Below are positions 58,805-64,000 of a stretch of 64,000 nucleotides of DNA, one piece after another. The position numbers and the translations under genes were made by a program. The first letter of the stretch is position 1. Each line of letters starts with the position of its first letter. Under the pieces are notes generated by a model. That model worked only from the letters and a program-made list of their open reading frames with translations. It searched no databases and had not been told where the DNA came from. The stretch is from Sceloporus undulatus (Eukaryota > Chordata > Lepidosauria > Squamata > Phrynosomatidae): NCBI RefSeq assembly GCF_019175285.1, contig NC_056522.1, forward strand, positions 34,720,193 through 34,784,192. The letters are read 5' to 3'.

Positions 58805-59169
58805 TACAAAGAAAGCTGCTAAAAGCAAATGTGTGTGGGGTGTAAATGGCTTTTATTTAGTAAACCAACTGATACAAAAAGACTTCAGCCCAAGATATTC
58901 TGCTATCTGAGCCCTAGCACAAAATGGTGCTGCTGCTCACCCAAGTCAAGGTGCCAGGGTAATAAAAGCCAGCCATGTTATTTTGGCACCTGAGTCAGAA
59001 CATCCCACTGGGACCTCTCTCCATCCCTGACAGTACAGATATGTTTTAAATAACTTACAATTTGCTGCCCTTTAATGTCAGCCCAAATATTTTGCCTGGG
59101 ACAGCAGACTCAACTTAACAAACAGTTAGGTTTGAACCCAAAACCAAATGAAACAATGATCTGACTAAG

Positions 59170-59378
59170 GCTGCATCTGCACTGCAGGATTAATGCATTA
59201 TGACACTGCTTTAACTGACATGGCTTAATGCTATGGAATTCTGCAAACTGTAGTATTATCTGTCTCTGTCAGAGAGCTATGATGCCACAACAAACTATAA
59301 ACCCATGGATGTAGCCATGACAGCTAAAGCAGTATCAAACTGCATTAATTCTGCAGTGTGGCAACAGCCTAAATATAA
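59170..59378. mobile_element. Palindromic hAT-like MITE
   Basis: 'gctgcatctgcactgcagga' to 'taattctgcagtgtggcaac', with 'gagctatgatgccacaac'. Family of 11,645. Confidence 0.7.
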
Positions 59379-60626
59379 GGCAGCTTCTCATTCATATGGA
59401 AGGATTTTTAATCTCTGAGGTCTTGTTTCAAAGATTCATGGAAAAGAGGGGTACACTCTCTAGTCAGAGATAGCTGAATCCCATAACTCACAGAGTGGAG
59501 GGGAATGGAAGAAGGAGCCAATTGGCAGGCCTTGTTAAGGTTCCTTTTTTCAACTACATTTCCTAGAAACCACAGCCAGGATTGCCACTGGGTGTAGGAT
59601 TTTCAAAACTGTAGTTCAGTTTCACCCAGCAAGCTTTGGAAGTTGCAGTCCACCCCTCACCCCTCCTCAAGTTTGCAGCATTCCCTGAAATTCCATGAGC
59701 TCTGTTGGTTAATCTGTACCTAATAAATTCTGACAGTTTGTAAAAACTAACAGGTTTGTAGCCATGGAGAATAAAGAAACTATATTTGGTTTATGTGTGT
59801 TTTTTTAAAAAAACAAAATGGCTGGGTTAATTTCACTAAATATAGCAGGCAAACAGATGTCAGTCATTCAGAAATTATGACAGGAATTGTTCTCAGAACC
59901 TTCAGTTACTGACAAAAATATTATTTTATTCTTAACACATTTAAATTTACAGAACACAGAAATAGGATTTTCAAATCAATCATGAACTAGAGCTTAGGAA
60001 AAAACTTTTATTGGACTATAATTCCCAGAATCTCCCAGCCACTATGTCCACAAGTCATAATGGCTAACAGATTTTGCAAATGGTGATCCATTACCCCAGG
60101 TCAGCTCCTTGGGGTAAATTTTAGCTGTCTAGTCATTATTACGTCTGTTGCCTTGCAATCTTCTAATAACCTTTTCAACACTGTTAGTGAGGCTAAACTG
60201 CAAAGTTAAATTGATTTAACAGTCATTCCACCTCCACATTAACTCTAGATTTGTGAGGAGGCTAGGTTTTTTCTATCAGAATTCTTGGCAATATTGTCAA
60301 ATTTCTGTTCAAAAAGAGTCTTTGAAACTCTCTATACCTAAATTGGTATCACATTTGTCAGCCATGTCAATTTAAGCATGGGATGCAACATATATATCAT
60401 TACAAGCCAAAGCTTATTGCTTTTTACTACCTAAGACTTCAGAATAGCAGTCATAGTACAGCCTCTGCAATAGGCAAGCTGTTGATCTTTGAGATGCTGG
60501 GTCATACTGTGGACGACTCATGGCCATCCTCAAATTGCATATTGACTATTTTCATCTGCTGCTCTTTCAGGCACACGGGAAATAATGAACTCCTCCCTGC
60601 ACAACAAGAATAAGGAGACATACGCA
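59379..60626. other. Non-genic sequence
   Basis: MITE-like arms near 59,540-59,650 and 60,010-60,050; no exon. Confidence 0.4.
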
Positions 60627-61170
60627 GATGTAATAAATAAATAAATAAAGTTTTTATTTGTATACCGCACCTTCCTCAGATCAGGGCGGTTTACATACAT
60701 TACATGACACATACAGTACTTTAAAACACAGTATACAGTATACAATAAAATAAAACCAGCAAAAACCCCAATAGCCCGTCCTCATGGCCACGGAAGAGGA
60801 GGGAGGCCCACAGGATTTTATGCGGGGAATGCTAGCTGGAAAAAAAAAGGTTTTCAGATCCTTTTTAAATTGGGCCAGGGAGGTAATCGAGCGGAGCTCG
60901 GCGGGCAGCGTATTCCAAAGGGCCGGGGCGGCGATGGAGAATGTCCGCCTTGTGACGGAAGTAAGCCTGGCCCCCGGCACCTTCAGTAATAGCTGCCCGG
61001 ATGTTCTGAGGGTGCGGGACGGAATATACGGGGAGAGGCGGTCCTTCAGGTAACCTGGACCCAAGCCATTTAGGGCTTTATAGGTAATCACCAACGCCTT
61101 ATATTGGGCCCGGAAGCGAATAGGCAACCAGTGAAGATCTTTCAGCACCGGTGTTATATGGCTGGTCCTG
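60627..61170 (-). mobile_element. L2 LINE, short 5'-truncated copy
   Basis: On the - strand it reads 'RTSHITPVLKDLHWLPIRFR', 'ALNGLGPGYLKDRLSPYIPS' and 'APALWNTLPAELRS', nearly the same as the C-terminus of the 715-residue L2 frame. It then runs through the 3' UTR to a (TTTA)n tail at 60,627-60,650. Confidence 0.92.
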
Positions 61171-63569
61171 GAAACACCAGTGGACTTATACCTGTGTGTG
61201 TCACAAACTAGATGCCAGGATGTCTGCCTACCAATTATACATAATTTGAAATTTAGTAGTTCTGTTTGTTTCTGGAGGATTCTTATTATCTGCAGCTCTA
61301 AATTGTAGTGCAACTATAAGGGGGCTATATAGCTTGGCTCCAGGCTATTTGAAGGACCACCATCTCCCAGTGTGAGCCAGTTCAAGCTCAAAGAACTTCA
61401 AGAGAGAACTTTCTATATGTGTCATTACTTTCTCAGGATTGTTTAGTGGGAACAAGAATTTTAAATGTATGTGTGTGTGTGTGTGTGTGTGTCTGTGATG
61501 ACTCTGCATGTCTTTAATCTGTACTAGTTTTAATAATTTGCAAGCAGCCTTAAATCCCAGAATTGGGGGAAAGGTGGGAATAAAATAAATAGATAACAAA
61601 TAATACTTGGACCAAAATCCATTTGTTAGTCCCAACTAGAAGAGACCATTGAATTAATGGAATTTACCATTATGTTGACTTACCAAGTTTCCATTAATAC
61701 AGTTGGTTTACTCTACTCCAGGCCAACAATTGAATTAAGACCATAGCTGGTATGTAAATTTAGCATTCCTCCATCTCCCAGTCTCTAGGCATGGAAGGAA
61801 ATTGTTTGAGAGAGAATGGTGTTCTGGAAAGAGAGTAGGTGATAATAAGAACGAGAGAGGTGTCAGAAGGAAAGAGAGGGAGATAATAGGTAACCCCACT
61901 TTTGACTTGTCCCCTTTCCCTGGATTCAGCTCCATCCATTGGCATCAAGTGGCTCCCAACATCACCCCAAAGGAGTAACAGCATTGAAGAGAAGAGTTCT
62001 ACACCCCAAGTGTAAGAATAGGTTTTGAACCCAGCAAGTGGAATGGCAAGCTTAATGTCAGGTTTTATGGACTCATTGCAGCTGACACAAAGATTAATAA
62101 TAATCCCTAAGAATTCTGTATTATCATTCCCTGCAAACATGTCCCTTTTATCAAAGAGCATATGGAACTCTGGCATCTTACAGGCAAGCCATATGTTTCA
62201 AGAAAATATTTTATGTTGTTTGCATAATTGAAATTTCATTTAAAGCAGTGGTGGAATTTAAGGCCAAGTTTCCATTGTGCCTCTCACTATTCCTTGAATA
62301 TTCCGCACATTTTTTTGGGGCCCAACCATACATTCGCAAAATACTCAAAGGTATGAAACTGGCCACTTAAAGTCTCTCAAGGTGGAACTGTTTTAGCCTG
62401 CAATAATCTGTTTTGAAAAATGGAAGTGTCCTTCCAGTCACTTTCAGTTTTGGAGAAACTAGCAAAATGTTTCTTGGGGATTAAAATTGGGCATGTATGG
62501 CCTCCAGACTATCACTGTCTGCTCAGTTTTGATTTAACTGGTCAGGATAAATCTGGAGAGAGAACCCAACAGTTGCTAAAGAAAGAGGGGTAAAATTGTA
62601 GATTCCAAGGAGAAGCCAAAATGATACAATATGCCCTATGAGCTCTATTCTACAAAAAATAAATGAACAAGTGTAATCCAATTAGATGCATTTTCCCAGG
62701 TGATTTGGATCATGCTTGGATTAGACTAGCATCTTGTCCCAGATCCTGAAGCATTCTGTCTTTTGCCTACATTACCTTTTCAGACAGAAACAGCTGTGTT
62801 TGCAACCACACTCTGAAGCTGCACACTTTGAAGAGTGATCTTGCTGCAATAACAGTTTTTTGACTTGTATGTTAATTGTCAGGGAGCACCTGTGTCTCAG
62901 CAAGCCTAGGCATGTTATTTGATCTTACACTGAACTTCATTGCAAAGATGCATCAGATACTGGAAACAAGGCTTGGCTAGGCTCAGATATTGGAAGCAAA
63001 ATCTTAGTCCTTAGAAGGCATGGTCAGCTCCACTTAAGTTGCTGTCTGAAACAGTTGGCTTCCATGTCAGAAGTGTTTGGGTTTTACTGCAGAATTTTAA
63101 AAAGTGCTGTCCAAGATGCTGATCCTGTTTGGGGGCTAGGAATCAGCACTTTGAATAAAGGACTCAGGGTTGGGAAACACTGCTTTAGGAGATTTTCTCA
63201 TTATCTAGAAGCTCCTGGGAATCTGCCATCCTAGACAGCCAACTGTAATATATAAAGAGCTGGACTAGCTCTGTTTACTATTGAATAAGACTAGACTTTA
63301 AAAGGAATGTTCTTCCAGTTTAACTGCTTTCACTCTTACAAGGAGATTTTCTGCTAGCTTCAGCAATGACATTTGCAAATTAAATCTGTGTTTTCCTTCC
63401 AATGACGAATCACAAGGCAAAGCATGCTAAATGCAACATACCTAGTTGAGGATAATCACTTGCTATAAACAAGCAGATGTCTTTCTCTACTTGAGAGAGT
63501 ACCTCTTTTAAAAATATACTAAGTGAATCATCTAAAAACATGCTCACCCTCTTCACATACAAAAAAAAT
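61171..63569. other. Non-genic sequence
   Basis: A (GT)n run at 61,469-61,494; no exon recognised. Confidence 0.4.
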
Positions 63570-63712
63570 TTGAAAGAGCAAACCTTAATTTGGCCATTTT
63601 ATATAAAGGACACCATTTTACTACATCATTGAATATAATGGAACATCCATGGATTTTGTATCCACAACAGGTCCTGGAACCAAATCCCGAGGAATACCAA
63701 AAGTCTGTGTAC
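63570..63712. mobile_element. Tc1/mariner-type MITE, partial
   Basis: 'ggccattttatataaaggac', 'catccatggattttgtatcc' and 'aggtcctggaaccaaatccc' blocks in the order of the family at 43,605. Confidence 0.6.
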
Positions 63713-64000
63713 AACATCTGTAACATGAACCTGGTCCTTCATTTTTTTATTTTTTTTTACAAAGTGTCCTTGAGATGTGTCACTTTGGTGGAATAGTTGT
63801 ATTTAACCACTCCTTTGCCTATCACATGCTCCTTGAAAAAATTGCTTCTCACTCACTGGCAGCATGTTAGATTTCTGGCTACAAGTTAAATAATGCTGTT
63901 TAAAGTTTGCTGTTTTAAATTTCCACTTCTGTCCCTTAGACAGAGAATGACCACATTCTCTGGCCAATGCTGGGAAAATGGGTCAATAGTAGGGGAACCA

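Overview
The window is vertebrate nuclear DNA, most likely from a squamate and plausibly an iguanian lizard. Evidence: split host genes, AT-rich repeat-dense intergenic DNA, and a typical squamate repeat mix (CR1 and L2 LINEs, RTE-BovB fragments, Sauria-type and other tRNA SINEs, a 5S-rRNA-derived SINE, a Penelope-like element, and many non-autonomous hAT and Tc1/mariner-type elements). Species cannot be fixed from the sequence alone.

Two host genes are supported and they point tail to tail. On the + strand (about 10.2-23.04 kb) a CpG-rich TATA-less promoter with a 130-bp tandem duplication leads to a probable non-coding first exon and six coding exons. The splice sites and phases all agree, giving a 164-residue protein: acidic N-terminus, one serine/arginine-rich exon, three lysine-rich exons and a short amphipathic C-terminus. 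I do not recognise the family. On the - strand (30.2-32.4 kb) lies RD3, the photoreceptor guanylate-cyclase regulator, with both coding exons intact (197 residues). In human 1q32.3, as I recall it, RD3 is convergent with the lncRNA gene LINC00467, so the Lys/Ser-rich gene occupies the position of that lncRNA.

Layout: 0-10 kb is upstream DNA with nested LINEs, including an L2 with an intact 715-residue RT reading frame inserted in an older CR1 that also carries a hAT copy. 10-23 kb is the Lys/Ser-rich gene, its introns filled with SINEs, MITEs, L2 and CR1. 23-30 kb is intergenic. 30-32.4 kb is RD3, with a hAT copy in its intron. 32.4-64 kb is upstream or intergenic to RD3 with no further exon recognised. 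It holds a Penelope-like element with inverted terminal repeats, a 1.34-kb GC-rich hAT derivative with perfect 8-bp target duplication, GC-rich foldback elements, a tandem/inverted repeat cluster, a 5S SINE, large palindromes and an L2 3' copy.

The two genes show no evident functional link. The most notable observations are the unrecognised coding gene at the LINC00467 position, its duplicated promoter, an internal module shared by hAT elements with different termini, TE-born CpG-rich blocks carrying consensus splice donors, and a composite CR1-plus-flank unit present in two inverted copies 12 kb apart. No LTR retrovirus or capsid-bearing element was recognised.
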